Assembly (NCBI RefSeq): GCF_900108035.1
Contig: NZ_FNVS01000016.1
Span: 1 to 64,000 of the forward strand
Origin: Parabacteroides chinchillae
GTDB taxonomy: Bacteria > Bacteroidota > Bacteroidia > Bacteroidales > Tannerellaceae
Length of the DNA: 64,000 bases
Direction of reading: 5' to 3'
Positions 52,594 to 60,547 of this stretch are shown in pieces. Below the pieces are notes generated by a model, which worked only from the letters and a program-made list of their open reading frames with translations, was not told the DNA's origin and searched no databases. Position 1 is the stretch's first letter; each line of letters begins with the position of its first letter. A program made the translations under genes and the position numbers.

Positions 52594-53559
52594 ATGAATA
52601 TCGAAGATGTGAAACAAATACCCATCGCAGACTATCTGCACAGTTTAGGCTACTCTCCTGTCAAGCAGCAGGGCAACGGCTTATGGTACAAATCACCGTT
52701 AAGGGAAGAATACGAACCGTCTTTCAAGGTGAACACTGACCGCAACCTTTGGTATGACTTTGGTGCAGGCAAGGGCGGCAACATCATTGCACTGGCAAAG
52801 GAACTCTATTGCTCCGACAGCCTGCCATACCTTTTAAACCGGATAGCGGAACAGACACCGCACGTCCGCCCGGTCAGTTTTTCTTTTCCCCAGCGTAGGA
52901 CAGAACCGAGTTTCCAACATTTGGAAGTCCGTGACTTGACCCATCCGGCATTGCTCCGTTACTTGCAGGGACGGGGTATCAATATCGAACTGGCAAAAAG
53001 AGAATGTAAGGAACTCCATTTTACCAATAACGGCAGACCGTTCTTTGCTATCGGTTTCCCGAACATGGCAGGAGGTTACGAGGTTCGCAATTCCTTTTTC
53101 AAAGGCTGCATCGCCCCGAAAGACATCACCCATATACGGCAGCAGGGAGAGCCGAGAGAGAAGTGTTTGGTATTCGAGGGTTTTATGGACTATCTTTCTT
53201 TCCTCACGCTCCGGATGAAGAACTGTCCGACCATGCCCGACCTTGACAGGCAGGATTATGTCATACTCAACTCTACTGTCAATGTGCCGAAAGCTATTGA
53301 CGTGCTGTACCCGTATGAACGCATCCACTGTATGCTTGACAATGACAAGGCAGGATATGAAGCGACACGGGCTATCGAATTGGAATACTCCTACCGTGTG
53401 CGTGACTTCTCGGACAATTATAGGGGTTATTCGGACTTGAACGATTACCTGTGCGGCAGGAAGCAGGAACAGAAGAACAGTACCAGCCAAGCGCAGGCGA
53501 TAAAGCAGGAAACCGGACAACGTGCCGCCCCAAGACAGAAAAGGGGCAGGGGCATTTAG
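52594..53559 (+). CDS. Toprim-domain DNA primase of the element
   Basis: This 321-residue protein has an N-terminal CHC2-like region (ADYLHSLGYSPVKQQGNGLW, then SPLREEYEPSFKV and WYDFGAGKGGN, about 9-70) in which the zinc-binding Cys/His are absent. The Toprim domain has CLVFEGFMDYLSF near 192 (catalytic Glu) and MLDNDKAGYEA near 247 (Asp pair). It would make primers for the element's replication. Loss of the zinc ligands in the N-terminal fold is worth noting but may be general to the family. Confidence 0.85.
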   Translation: MNIEDVKQIPIADYLHSLGYSPVKQQGNGLWYKSPLREEYEPSFKVNTDRNLWYDFGAGKGGNIIALAKELYCSDSLPYLLNRIAEQTPHVRPVSFSFPQRRTEPSFQHLEVRDLTHPALLRYLQGRGINIELAKRECKELHFTNNGRPFFAIGFPNMAGGYEVRNSFFKGCIAPKDITHIRQQGEPREKCLVFEGFMDYLSFLTLRMKNCPTMPDLDRQDYVILNSTVNVPKAIDVLYPYERIHCMLDNDKAGYEATRAIELEYSYRVRDFSDNYRGYSDLNDYLCGRKQEQKNSTSQAQAIKQETGQRAAPRQKRGRGI

Positions 53560-53598
53560 TCCGGCAGGATTACCAGCGGCAGGCGGTTTAATTTGGAG

Positions 53599-53652
53599 AG
53601 CAAGGTTATGTTTCGGTAAACCGAAACTACCTTGCTTTGCTTGACAGCAAAG
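53599..53652. other. Candidate origin of transfer (oriT) hairpins
   Basis: AGCAAGGT (53599-53606) and ACCTTGCT (53629-53636) enclose TTTCGGT-AA-ACCGAAA (53611-53626), making a two-tier cruciform. CTTTGC (53635-53640) and GCAAAG (53647-53652) form a second hairpin directly beside it. This cluster lies in the 147-base gap just upstream of mobC and the relaxase, the usual oriT position. The nick site was not identified. Confidence 0.6.
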
Positions 53653-53706
53653 AAAATTTCTCCCGTTGGTCGCAATTTTTAAGATATCATTTAAATGTAA
53701 AAACCT

Positions 53707-54090
53707 ATGACGAATATAAAGGATAAGCCGGGGGGACGTCCGGCAAAGAAACGGATAGAGAAGCAGCAACGGGTAGTCAGCACGAAGCTGACCGAGTTGC
53801 AGTATTACGCCATCAGGAAGCGAGCCGGGGAAGCCGGGTTGCGTGTCAGTGAGTATGTACGGCAAGCGGTTGTTTCGGCAGAGGTCATACCCCGGCTGAA
53901 CAGGCAGGATGCGGACACCATCCGCAAACTGGCAGGGGAAGCCAACAACATCAACCAGTTGGCGCACCGGGCGAATGCCGGAGGTTTCGCACTGGTGGCG
54001 GTGGAACTGGTGAAACTCAAAAACAGGATTGTCGAAATTATAAACCAGTTGTCGGATGATTGGAAAAATAAAAAAGGGAAGCGGGTTTAA
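53707..54090 (+). CDS. mobC: MobC-family relaxosome accessory protein
   Basis: This 127-residue basic protein begins with GGRPAKKRIEKQQRV and has the MobC pattern ISTKLTELQYYAIRKRAGEA-like ribbon-helix-helix (VSTKLTELQYYAIRKRAGE) and the conserved LAGEANNINQLAHRANAGG near 77-95. It binds oriT and opens DNA for the relaxase. It overlaps the relaxase gene by 35 bases, so the two are translationally linked. Confidence 0.9.
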   Translation: MTNIKDKPGGRPAKKRIEKQQRVVSTKLTELQYYAIRKRAGEAGLRVSEYVRQAVVSAEVIPRLNRQDADTIRKLAGEANNINQLAHRANAGGFALVAVELVKLKNRIVEIINQLSDDWKNKKGKRV

Positions 54091-54982
54091 GGGCTGCGTG
54101 AACTATGTACTGGGCAAGGAACAGGCGGCTTTGCTCCATGCGGACGGGGTACTGACAGAAAGCCGGGGAGATATAATCCGCAGCTTCTGTATGCAGACCG
54201 GGATGAATCCCGACTTGAAAAAGCCGGTCGGACATATTGCGCTAAGCTATTCGGCAGTGGATGCGCCCAAATTGACAGACGAGAAGATGATACAGCTTGC
54301 GCAGGAATATATGCGTGAGATGAAAATCACCGATACGCAGTATATCATCGTGCGCCATCAAGACCGGGAGCATCCGCACGTGCATATCGTGTTCAACCGT
54401 ATAGACAACAACGGCAAGACCATTTCGGACAAAAACGATATGTACCGCAACGAGCAGGTATGCAAGAAGCTGAAAGCCAAGCACGGGCTTTATTTCGCTG
54501 GTGGGAAAGAACAGGTGAAGCAGCACCGCTTGAAAGAGCCGGACAAATCGAAATACGAGATTTACAACGCTGTAAAGAATGAAATCGAGAAGTCCAAGAA
54601 CTGGCAGCAGTTACAGGAGCGGTTAGCGGAAAAGGGTATTACTGTCCAGTTCAAGTACAAGGGACAGACAAACGAGATACAAGGCGTTTCCTTTTCCAAA
54701 GGCGAATACACGTTCAAGGGTTCGGAGATAGACCGCAATTTCAGTTTTTCCAAACTGGATAAACGTTTTGGGGATGTAGGGCAGACGACAGTCGGAAGCA
54801 ATAAGCAGACGGTTACTGCACCTGTTCAGAAATCAGTATCAGCACCCGACAAAGCGGATAATTCTTTTATAACAGGTTTTGGCGGTCTGTTTTCCGGTTT
54901 GTCAGCCCCGGCTGATGAAATGCCCGATGATTCCTTTTTGAGAAAGAAGAAGAAAAAAAAGAAAAAACAACTAAAGTTATAA
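54056..54982 (+). CDS. MobP-type relaxase/mobilization nuclease
   Basis: This 308-residue relaxase has KKGSGFKGCVNYVLGKEQA near 6-24 (catalytic Tyr region) and the metal-binding histidine triad HQDREHPHVHIVFNRID near 100-116, diagnostic of the family. The tail is very basic (RKKKKKKKKQLKL) and coded by an A/G-only tract near 54945-54968. It nicks oriT and leads the strand during mobilization. It is shorter than many relaxases because no helicase or primase domain is fused. Confidence 0.93.
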   Translation: MIGKIKKGSGFKGCVNYVLGKEQAALLHADGVLTESRGDIIRSFCMQTGMNPDLKKPVGHIALSYSAVDAPKLTDEKMIQLAQEYMREMKITDTQYIIVRHQDREHPHVHIVFNRIDNNGKTISDKNDMYRNEQVCKKLKAKHGLYFAGGKEQVKQHRLKEPDKSKYEIYNAVKNEIEKSKNWQQLQERLAEKGITVQFKYKGQTNEIQGVSFSKGEYTFKGSEIDRNFSFSKLDKRFGDVGQTTVGSNKQTVTAPVQKSVSAPDKADNSFITGFGGLFSGLSAPADEMPDDSFLRKKKKKKKKQLKL

Positions 54983-54986
54983 GCGT

Positions 54987-55706
54987 ATGGAGGAAAATTT
55001 GATTTTAGAGGGGCTTCTCTCAATGGTCACAGAACTGAAAGAGAAGCAGGAAGCACAGGTAACGCCAGCCAGTCGGGAGGAAACTCTCGAAAGACTGAAC
55101 GCAATCGAACAGGCATTGTCGGAACTGCACAGTAACCCGGCTATTCCCGAAAAGGATTTGCAGGCTATCCGAAGCCAGCTTGACGAGATAAGGAACAGGA
55201 TGCAGGGTCAGCAGAAACATATCGAGGACACCAAGAAAATAGTATTGGAAACCTACCGTTGTTTCAAGGTAATGATTGATGCTTTGGGCTCTTGCAAGAC
55301 GGATAAAGAGGAAGCTGCGCCCTTACCGCTCTATCAACGGATTTACAACAAGGTCGCTTCTTGGATTCGTCCGGGATTGTTTCTTTTTTCGGCAGTGCTG
55401 GTTATCTGTTCCGCTTCCATATTCTTGAATGTCCGTTTGGCTGAACGTATGCAGCAGTTGCAGGACAACGATATGAAATACCGCTATTTGCTGATGCAAG
55501 GACAGGCAGACGGAGAAACTTTTGATATGCTGGAAAACAAGTTCAAATGGCAACGGGATAACGGCTTTATCCGAAGTTTGACCGATTCCGTGATGGATTT
55601 TGAATACCGCAGCCAAAAGCAGGCGGAAGCACTGGAACGTGCAAGGCTGTTGAACGAGCAAGCCGAACAGCTAAAGGAGGAAGCCGATAAGTTGGGCAAG
55701 CCATAA
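54987..55706 (+). CDS. Coiled-coil protein with one membrane helix, mobilization-associated
   Basis: This 239-residue protein has long charged coiled coils (about 10-90 and 170-235, for example ALERARLLNEQAEQLKEEAD). They flank a single hydrophobic helix near 130-150 (PGLFLFSAVLVICSASIFL). It starts four bases after the relaxase stop, the last gene of the mob operon. Similar proteins accompany Bacteroidales relaxases and may link the relaxosome to the membrane, but no function is established from sequence. Confidence 0.75.
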   Translation: MEENLILEGLLSMVTELKEKQEAQVTPASREETLERLNAIEQALSELHSNPAIPEKDLQAIRSQLDEIRNRMQGQQKHIEDTKKIVLETYRCFKVMIDALGSCKTDKEEAAPLPLYQRIYNKVASWIRPGLFLFSAVLVICSASIFLNVRLAERMQQLQDNDMKYRYLLMQGQADGETFDMLENKFKWQRDNGFIRSLTDSVMDFEYRSQKQAEALERARLLNEQAEQLKEEADKLGKP

Positions 55707-55712
55707 ACGGGG

Positions 55713-55755
55713 AAAGCCGGGACGGATGAAGCACATTCACCATTCCGGCTTTTCA
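55713..55755 (+). terminator. Terminator of the mobilization operon
   Basis: AAAGCCGG (55713-55720) pairs with CCGGCTTT (55745-55752); the loop also contains GAATG-type partial pairing. A T-rich tail follows downstream. Confidence 0.6.
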
Positions 55756-55826
55756 GATTCACTTCTTTTTCTTTCTGTGTATTGCAGGTTTTTGATACTT
55801 ACTTTGAATGATAAAAACTAATTGCA

Positions 55827-56699
55827 TTAGTTTAGCATAATAATAACTATTGAACCAACAACCATCACTATTGCACCTAACAGTTTCTTTTTAATATTCT
55901 GTTCTTTGAATATCTTATACCCTAAGATAATACTTACTATAGTGGATAATTGGAATAAGGCTAAGGCGTAACCTACATTCATATGTGAGAAAACATAATT
56001 AGTAGTATATTGCATCGTTCCAATACATAAAACCAACAAACCGTACATTGGTAAATGGCTATACTTTATCTTCTTCAATTCTTTTGGAAAATGAACTTTG
56101 AAACAGAATAAGAGTACAAAAGAAAAAAATGCTCCGAACCAACACCAAAAGAAAAAAGAAATCGTAGTGGAGGAATAAAGAATCACCTTTTTTATAAATA
56201 TGGCTTCGATAGCTGTCAATATCATTGCCCAAATGCGGTATTGTATCTCTTTATTTCTCAGTAAAGCCCAAGAAAAATGTTCTTCCATAGTATCCAGTAC
56301 AAAGTAACTACCATAAATAATGAGAACAATGCCGATAATTCCCCAAATGTTAGGAATTTCATGCAAAAAGATAATACCTATCAAGATACCCACTACTGAT
56401 TTGTAGGAATTGATAGGTCCTAAGATGGACAAATCTCCCCCTTGCAAGGCTTTTACTAAAAGCCCATTGCCTACTGCACCAAATATTCCGGCTACGGCTC
56501 CATAATACCAACTATAGTTGGAAACTTGTTTCCAATCCAACTGCCATGCCGGGATAATGCAAAAAATACTTAAGATGAAAAAAGTCAGAAAATTGACCAA
56601 TAACGGATGATTTTGTTTTTCAGTCAGTTTCTTTTGAAACACGTTTCCTATCGGATTGGATAGGATGCGTAAAAGGAGTGAAAGAGTTGTTGCAAACAT
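55827..56699 (-). CDS. EamA/DMT-family transporter (element cargo)
   Basis: This 290-residue membrane protein has about ten helices and two EamA-like halves. Recognisable stretches are GAVAGIFGAVGNGLLVKALQ near 70 and ILGPINSYKSVVGILIGIIF near 92-111. DMT proteins export or import small metabolites, sugars or amino acids. It is divergent from the DeoR-type regulator, whose family usually responds to sugar phosphates, so a sugar-related substrate is a reasonable guess. By eye it is more A+T rich than the mob genes, which suggests separate acquisition. Confidence 0.85.
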   Translation of the reverse strand: MFATTLSLLLRILSNPIGNVFQKKLTEKQNHPLLVNFLTFFILSIFCIIPAWQLDWKQVSNYSWYYGAVAGIFGAVGNGLLVKALQGGDLSILGPINSYKSVVGILIGIIFLHEIPNIWGIIGIVLIIYGSYFVLDTMEEHFSWALLRNKEIQYRIWAMILTAIEAIFIKKVILYSSTTISFFFWCWFGAFFSFVLLFCFKVHFPKELKKIKYSHLPMYGLLVLCIGTMQYTTNYVFSHMNVGYALALFQLSTIVSIILGYKIFKEQNIKKKLLGAIVMVVGSIVIIMLN

Positions 56700-56813
56700 T
56701 GTTCTTATATTAATATTGTTTAACTGTTTTTTTCTAAGAAACCAGCAAATGGAGAATTAGAATGAATGCGGTTTTTCTGCCAGTTCTTTGTATTTTATCC
56801 TCAAGAACATACA

Positions 56814-56906
56814 ATGTTGCATAAATCCGCATTTTATATTTAAAAACATCACAAAATACTGATTTTTTTGTTTGAAGATAAGTATATTTGCGGAAATATG
56901 CAACAT
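56814..56906. promoter_or_regulatory. Long dyad in the DMT/DeoR intergenic region, candidate DeoR operator
   Basis: ATGTTGCATAAATCCGCA (56814-56831) and TGCGGAAATATGCAACAT (56889-56906) are complementary in 16 of 18 positions, 57 bases apart. The right arm overlaps the -7 element TATATTTG (56883-56890) of the regulator gene. Two half-operators spanning a promoter suit looping or autorepression. Confidence 0.6.
56883..56890 (+). promoter_or_regulatory. -7 element of the DeoR-family gene
   Basis: TATATTTG matches TAnnTTTG, 31 bases before the ATG at 56922, and is overlapped by the right arm of the dyad. Confidence 0.5.
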
Positions 56907-56921
56907 TAACGATGCAGGATT

Positions 56922-57671
56922 ATGCTGAAAGAAGAAAGACATAGGTATATAATTGACCGAATAAACAAGGATAACCGAATCTTTGTTACCGATTTGAGTG
57001 CAGAATTAAATATTTCTGATGATACATTGAGAAGAGACTTGGTAGAGTTGGAAAATCAGGGATTACTTACCAAAGTACATGGAGGTGCAATCGCCAAATC
57101 TGGCATTTCCATACAGTTTTCGGAAAGGTTAAATACAGCCACTCTCATCAAACAAGAAATGGCGGCTAAATTAGTTCCTCTATTCAAAGAAGGAGATGTG
57201 ATATTGATAGACGGAGGTACATCTAATTTAGAAGTTGTGCGACAATTGCCTAAAGACAAGAAGTTTACGATATATACAAATTCTTTACCCATTGCTAACG
57301 AACTCTCCAGCTATCCGAATGTCGATTTAATTCTTTTAGGGGGTAGGGTGTTTTCTCCCTCACAAGTGACAGTTGGTGTGTCGGTCTTTCAAATGATACA
57401 GTCTGTTTATCCTGATTGGGTTGTCATAGGGGTAAGTGATATTCATCCACAGAAAGGTTTGACCACAGCAGATAGGGAAGAAGCCGTTATAAAACGTTGC
57501 ATGATAAAACAAGGTGGCAAGCGAGTTGTCCTTGTGTCGGGTGAAAAACTAAATACAGCACGGAATTACCCCTTTGCTTCTTTGGCTGAAATAGATTATA
57601 TCGTTACGGAGAATTGCAAGGTGGATTATATCAAACAAAATTGGACTTCTTATACATATCAAGTTCTATAA
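56922..57671 (+). CDS. DeoR-family transcriptional regulator (element cargo)
   Basis: This 249-residue protein has an N-terminal winged helix (ERHRYIIDRINKDNRIFVTDLSAELNISDDTLRRDL from residue 4) ending in the family signature LTKVHGGAI near 46-54. The C-terminal sensor domain has GDVILIDGGTSNLEVVRQL near 91 and YTNSLPIANEL near 115. Such regulators bind phosphorylated sugars. It is divergent from the DMT transporter and likely controls it through the dyad between them. Confidence 0.92.
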   Translation: MLKEERHRYIIDRINKDNRIFVTDLSAELNISDDTLRRDLVELENQGLLTKVHGGAIAKSGISIQFSERLNTATLIKQEMAAKLVPLFKEGDVILIDGGTSNLEVVRQLPKDKKFTIYTNSLPIANELSSYPNVDLILLGGRVFSPSQVTVGVSVFQMIQSVYPDWVVIGVSDIHPQKGLTTADREEAVIKRCMIKQGGKRVVLVSGEKLNTARNYPFASLAEIDYIVTENCKVDYIKQNWTSYTYQVL

Positions 57672-57743
57672 GTTTAGTTTGTACTTTTGTTTATATATCC
57701 AAAACGGATTAAACCTTTTTCTATTAGCAGCAAAATATACGTG

Positions 57744-57780
57744 CTGGCGAAAAGAAAAACAGTATTTTTCTTCTCGCCAG
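57744..57780. terminator. Bidirectional terminator between the DeoR and DUF1016 genes
   Basis: CTGGCGAAAAGAAAAA and TTTTTCTTCTCGCCAG match in 15 of 16 positions around a five-base loop. A/T-rich flanks lie on both sides, between two convergent genes. Confidence 0.8.
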
Positions 57781-57799
57781 TATTATTTTTGATGACAGG

Positions 57800-58939
57800 T
57801 TAGTAATTTGAGGAAGCGATGAATGCTTTTATTTCTTCCTCGCTTGGAAGTTCTATCATGTACTTTTGTACAAAGATATTCGGGTCTAATCCGGCAGTGG
57901 CATACTTTACTAATGTATCTCCCTTTTCAGTGCAAAGCAGAATACCGATAGGTGGATTATCATCCGGCTGCATCACTTCCGCTTTGAAATAGTTCAGATA
58001 CATATTTAGTTGCGAAGCATACTCATGGTGGAACTTGTCTATCTTCAATTCTACAATAACATGACATTTCAAGATACGATGATAGAACACAAGGTCGGCA
58101 AAGAAATAATCTTCATCAATCAAGATGCGTTTTTGCCGGGCTTCAAAGCAGAAGCCATGTCCCATTTCCAATAGGAAGCGTTGCAAGTTGTCAAGAATGG
58201 ATTGTTCCAAATCGTTTTCCGTCACTAATGCACGTTCATTCAACCCTAAGAACTCCAAAGTAACAGGGGTATTGATAACATCTTTAGGTTGTAATAAGGT
58301 TGCTTGTTGCTGGACTAAAGCGGAGAGGGCTTCTTTGTTTTTGGATAGTCCGCTACGTTCGTAATATAAAGATGCGATTTGTCGCTCTAACTCCTTTACA
58401 GACCAGCAGCCACGCATGGTTTCCATTTCATAGAAAGCACGTTTTACCGGGTTCTCAATTCCCGATATGGTATTTAAATGGGTGGAAGATAATCTGTTGA
58501 ATAATCTATCAGCCGGAATCATCCACGTTTCGGTTTGTGGGTATTCTGTTGATAGTTTCCAAACGCCATTTTCAGATTCGGCGGTCACCAACCGCCGAAT
58601 TGGTTCAGTGAATTCGGCGGTCAATGACTGCCGAATTTGAATTTGTGATGCAATGTGTTGTGTAACAGGTTCTTTTAGTTGTGGATAAACGAGGTACAGC
58701 CGCCTAAATTCACGGAATCTACGTTCATTCAGACCTTTTGTTTTCAGTCGTTGTTCCAGTTTTTTCAACAATTGTTCACCGTAGGCGGCACGGTCTTCTC
58801 CGTTCTGCTCAAACTCCACGATATAGCACCCCATAAGCCAGTTACGGGAAGTAAGGGCAAGGTTTACAGCGTGTGCGGCTTGTGCCTGCAACGTGTTCTG
58901 TATCGTGCTGATATGTTTTACTAATGCTTCAAAGTTCAT
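57800..58939 (-). CDS. DUF1016/YhcG-type PD-(D/E)XK nuclease-domain protein
   Basis: This 379-residue protein has the DUF1016 N-terminal helical domain (NLALTSRNWLMGCYIVEFEQ, then YGEQLLKKLEQRL and FREFRRLYLVYPQL). The C-terminal nuclease fold carries the motif FADLVFYHR with Asp near 282 and VIVELKID with Glu-x-Lys near 296-298. The central part LERQIASLYYERSGLSKN matches the family. These proteins are frequent on mobile elements and near restriction systems; their targets are unknown. It lies 25 bases downstream of the integrase on the same strand. Confidence 0.9.
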   Translation of the reverse strand: MNFEALVKHISTIQNTLQAQAAHAVNLALTSRNWLMGCYIVEFEQNGEDRAAYGEQLLKKLEQRLKTKGLNERRFREFRRLYLVYPQLKEPVTQHIASQIQIRQSLTAEFTEPIRRLVTAESENGVWKLSTEYPQTETWMIPADRLFNRLSSTHLNTISGIENPVKRAFYEMETMRGCWSVKELERQIASLYYERSGLSKNKEALSALVQQQATLLQPKDVINTPVTLEFLGLNERALVTENDLEQSILDNLQRFLLEMGHGFCFEARQKRILIDEDYFFADLVFYHRILKCHVIVELKIDKFHHEYASQLNMYLNYFKAEVMQPDDNPPIGILLCTEKGDTLVKYATAGLDPNIFVQKYMIELPSEEEIKAFIASSNY

Positions 58940-58964
58940 AGTTACAAAGATAAGTCTTTTATGG

Positions 58965-60188
58965 TTAAAACTTTAGTTCGGGCAAGCTGTTTATTGCTTC
59001 CTCTTTCAATTTATCCACCGCACGGGTGTATTTCTCCGTATGCTTCAATCCGCTATGCCCTAAAAGGCTGGCTACGGTTTTGATATTAGCCCCATTGTTC
59101 AGAATGTTCACGGCAAACGAATGCCGGGCACAATGCCAGCTTATATGTTTGTCTATCCCGGCTCTCTTTACCCAACGCTTTACTGATTTACAGCAACTTT
59201 CGTAAGTAGGTAAATCGAATATCAAACAGTTTTTATCTGCCGGGGCTTCACCAATGATAGACAATAGACCATCATTCAGAGGAATAACCACACCACTACT
59301 GGCAGAATGTCCCTTTGTCTTGCTTTGTTCAAATTTCAATAACCGATTAGCGTAATCCACATTCTTATAGGTAAGGTCTTTTACATCACAGAAGCGCAGA
59401 CCGCAGTATAAGCAGAAGATAAAAGCACGTCTGACATTCGGGTTCTCGTTGTCATAATGGCAAGCTGCCAACTTTTGGATTTCTTCGGGAGAGAGAACAT
59501 CTTTCCGAAGCATTTGGCTATCCACTTTGCAGGTAACGCTTTTACATGGGTCTTTCAACATTACATCGTGGTCAATCGCGTATCGAATAACTTTCTTGAA
59601 ACGCTGGTAAATGCTTTTAGCACCCTCACCCACACTTCGGGATTGCAGATAGGCAACAAACTGCTCCATCATTTCTTTGGTGATAAGTTCCGGCTTGATA
59701 CTAAACTCATTCATGGGGTATTGTTCTTTTAAGAAGTCCTTAAAACGGCTAAGCGCAATTTGTACCATGCGAATATCTTTCTTGGTATAACTGTTGATAT
59801 AGGCTTGGAAATAGTCTAAGAAATTGACCGTTCTATCTTTTTTTAACCGATAGCCTAACATACTTTCTTTAAACTCCTGCTCACGCTCCGCACGTATCTT
59901 TGTGGCAAGCTCCAATGTTTCTTTGTTCTGCTGGCGTTCCGCAGGGGTACGGGGCTTATCTATCAGATACAGACTAAGGTTTTCTTTTCGCCTGTTGTGC
60001 TTTACTGCAAACTTGGGCTTACCTTGCATCTTTCCACTATCATAGTACACTTGATTGCCGTTTTCATCTAATACGGGCTTTTCCTCTCTACCTAAATAAT
60101 ATTCTAAGTAAAGGCTGATTCTACCATCCGAGAGCTTATTTTGCTCTAACTTGGGGTTTTCTTTCGTTTTATTTTCTAACTTTGCCAT
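58965..60188 (-). CDS. int: Tyrosine-type integrase of the element
   Basis: This 407-residue recombinase has an N-terminal arm-binding region (EYYLGREEKPVLDENGNQVY), a core-binding SAM-like domain (about 115-215), and a catalytic domain. That domain has Arg in YCGLRFCDVKDL, HxxR in SWHCARHSFAVNILNN, GH in LLGHSGLKHT and the Tyr nucleophile in EKYTRAVDKL. It would integrate and excise the element at tRNA-Leu. It is oriented inward from attR with about 245 bases between, holding the right arm-type repeat. Confidence 0.95.
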   Translation of the reverse strand: MAKLENKTKENPKLEQNKLSDGRISLYLEYYLGREEKPVLDENGNQVYYDSGKMQGKPKFAVKHNRRKENLSLYLIDKPRTPAERQQNKETLELATKIRAEREQEFKESMLGYRLKKDRTVNFLDYFQAYINSYTKKDIRMVQIALSRFKDFLKEQYPMNEFSIKPELITKEMMEQFVAYLQSRSVGEGAKSIYQRFKKVIRYAIDHDVMLKDPCKSVTCKVDSQMLRKDVLSPEEIQKLAACHYDNENPNVRRAFIFCLYCGLRFCDVKDLTYKNVDYANRLLKFEQSKTKGHSASSGVVIPLNDGLLSIIGEAPADKNCLIFDLPTYESCCKSVKRWVKRAGIDKHISWHCARHSFAVNILNNGANIKTVASLLGHSGLKHTEKYTRAVDKLKEEAINSLPELKF

Positions 60189-60303
60189 TGTTTAGAGGTT
60201 TTATCCCGATTTAGGTACCATAACCGGGTGATTACGCTAAATAGTTGATTTTCTTTTGTTTTCCGATATTGCAAAGGTACAAAAGAAAATGATATTTCAA
60301 AGT

Positions 60304-60327
60304 GTACTAAAAGTGTACTGAATAACG
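60304..60327 (+). repeat. Right subterminal 24-base direct repeat, candidate integrase arm site
   Basis: GTACTAAAAGTGTACTGAAT plus AACG is the partner of the copy at 49850-49873 (22 of 24 bases). Confidence 0.6.
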
Positions 60328-60433
60328 GAAAATGGGCAAAATATGGCAAAAATAGAGAAAATAGGAAACATTCAAGTAATTGATAATAAGGAAGATAAAT
60401 TCTTTTATTTTCCTATGATTTCTATGGTTTGTA

Positions 60434-60447
60434 CCGGGTCTGGGTAC
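60434..60447 (+). other. Right attachment site (attR)
   Basis: CCGGGTCTGGGTAC duplicates the tRNA-Leu 3' end with one mismatch. Everything to its right should be ancestral chromosome. Confidence 0.8.
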
Positions 60448-60453
60448 TTAAAG

Positions 60454-60490
60454 AAATCCTGATGGCCGATTGGTTGTCAGGATTTTTTCT
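60454..60490 (+). terminator. Displaced original tRNA-Leu terminator
   Basis: AAATCCTGA (60454-60462) pairs with TCAGGATTT (60477-60485), then TTTCTTTCT. It lies seven bases after attR, where the tRNA terminator would have been before integration. Confidence 0.75.
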
Positions 60491-60547
60491 TTCTACAAAG
60501 CGTATCCGGGAAAAGAATTAAACCAAGGATTATAAGAATATAAAAAA

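Larger units (their letters stand above)
49784..60447. mobile_element. Integrative mobilizable element in tRNA-Leu, about 10.65 kb
   Basis: The boundaries are the 14-base tRNA-end repeats at 49784-49797 and 60434-60447. Contents from left: unknown protein, helix-turn-helix protein, AAA ATPase, primase, oriT-like hairpins, MobC, relaxase, coiled-coil membrane protein, DMT transporter and DeoR regulator pair, DUF1016 nuclease, and a tyrosine integrase reading inward from the right end. There are no conjugative transfer (tra) genes, so it would depend on a helper for transfer. By eye the replication and mobilization genes are richer in G+C than the chromosome around them. Confidence 0.9.

Noticed and set aside
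52834-53967. Long open frame on the minus strand opposite the primase and mobC
   Set aside because: It spans two well-supported plus-strand genes and the oriT-like gap; no domain is recognisable.
57800-58939. Complete restriction-modification or named defence system in the element
   Set aside because: Only a single DUF1016 nuclease is present; no methyltransferase, specificity subunit or other partner gene is encoded beside it.
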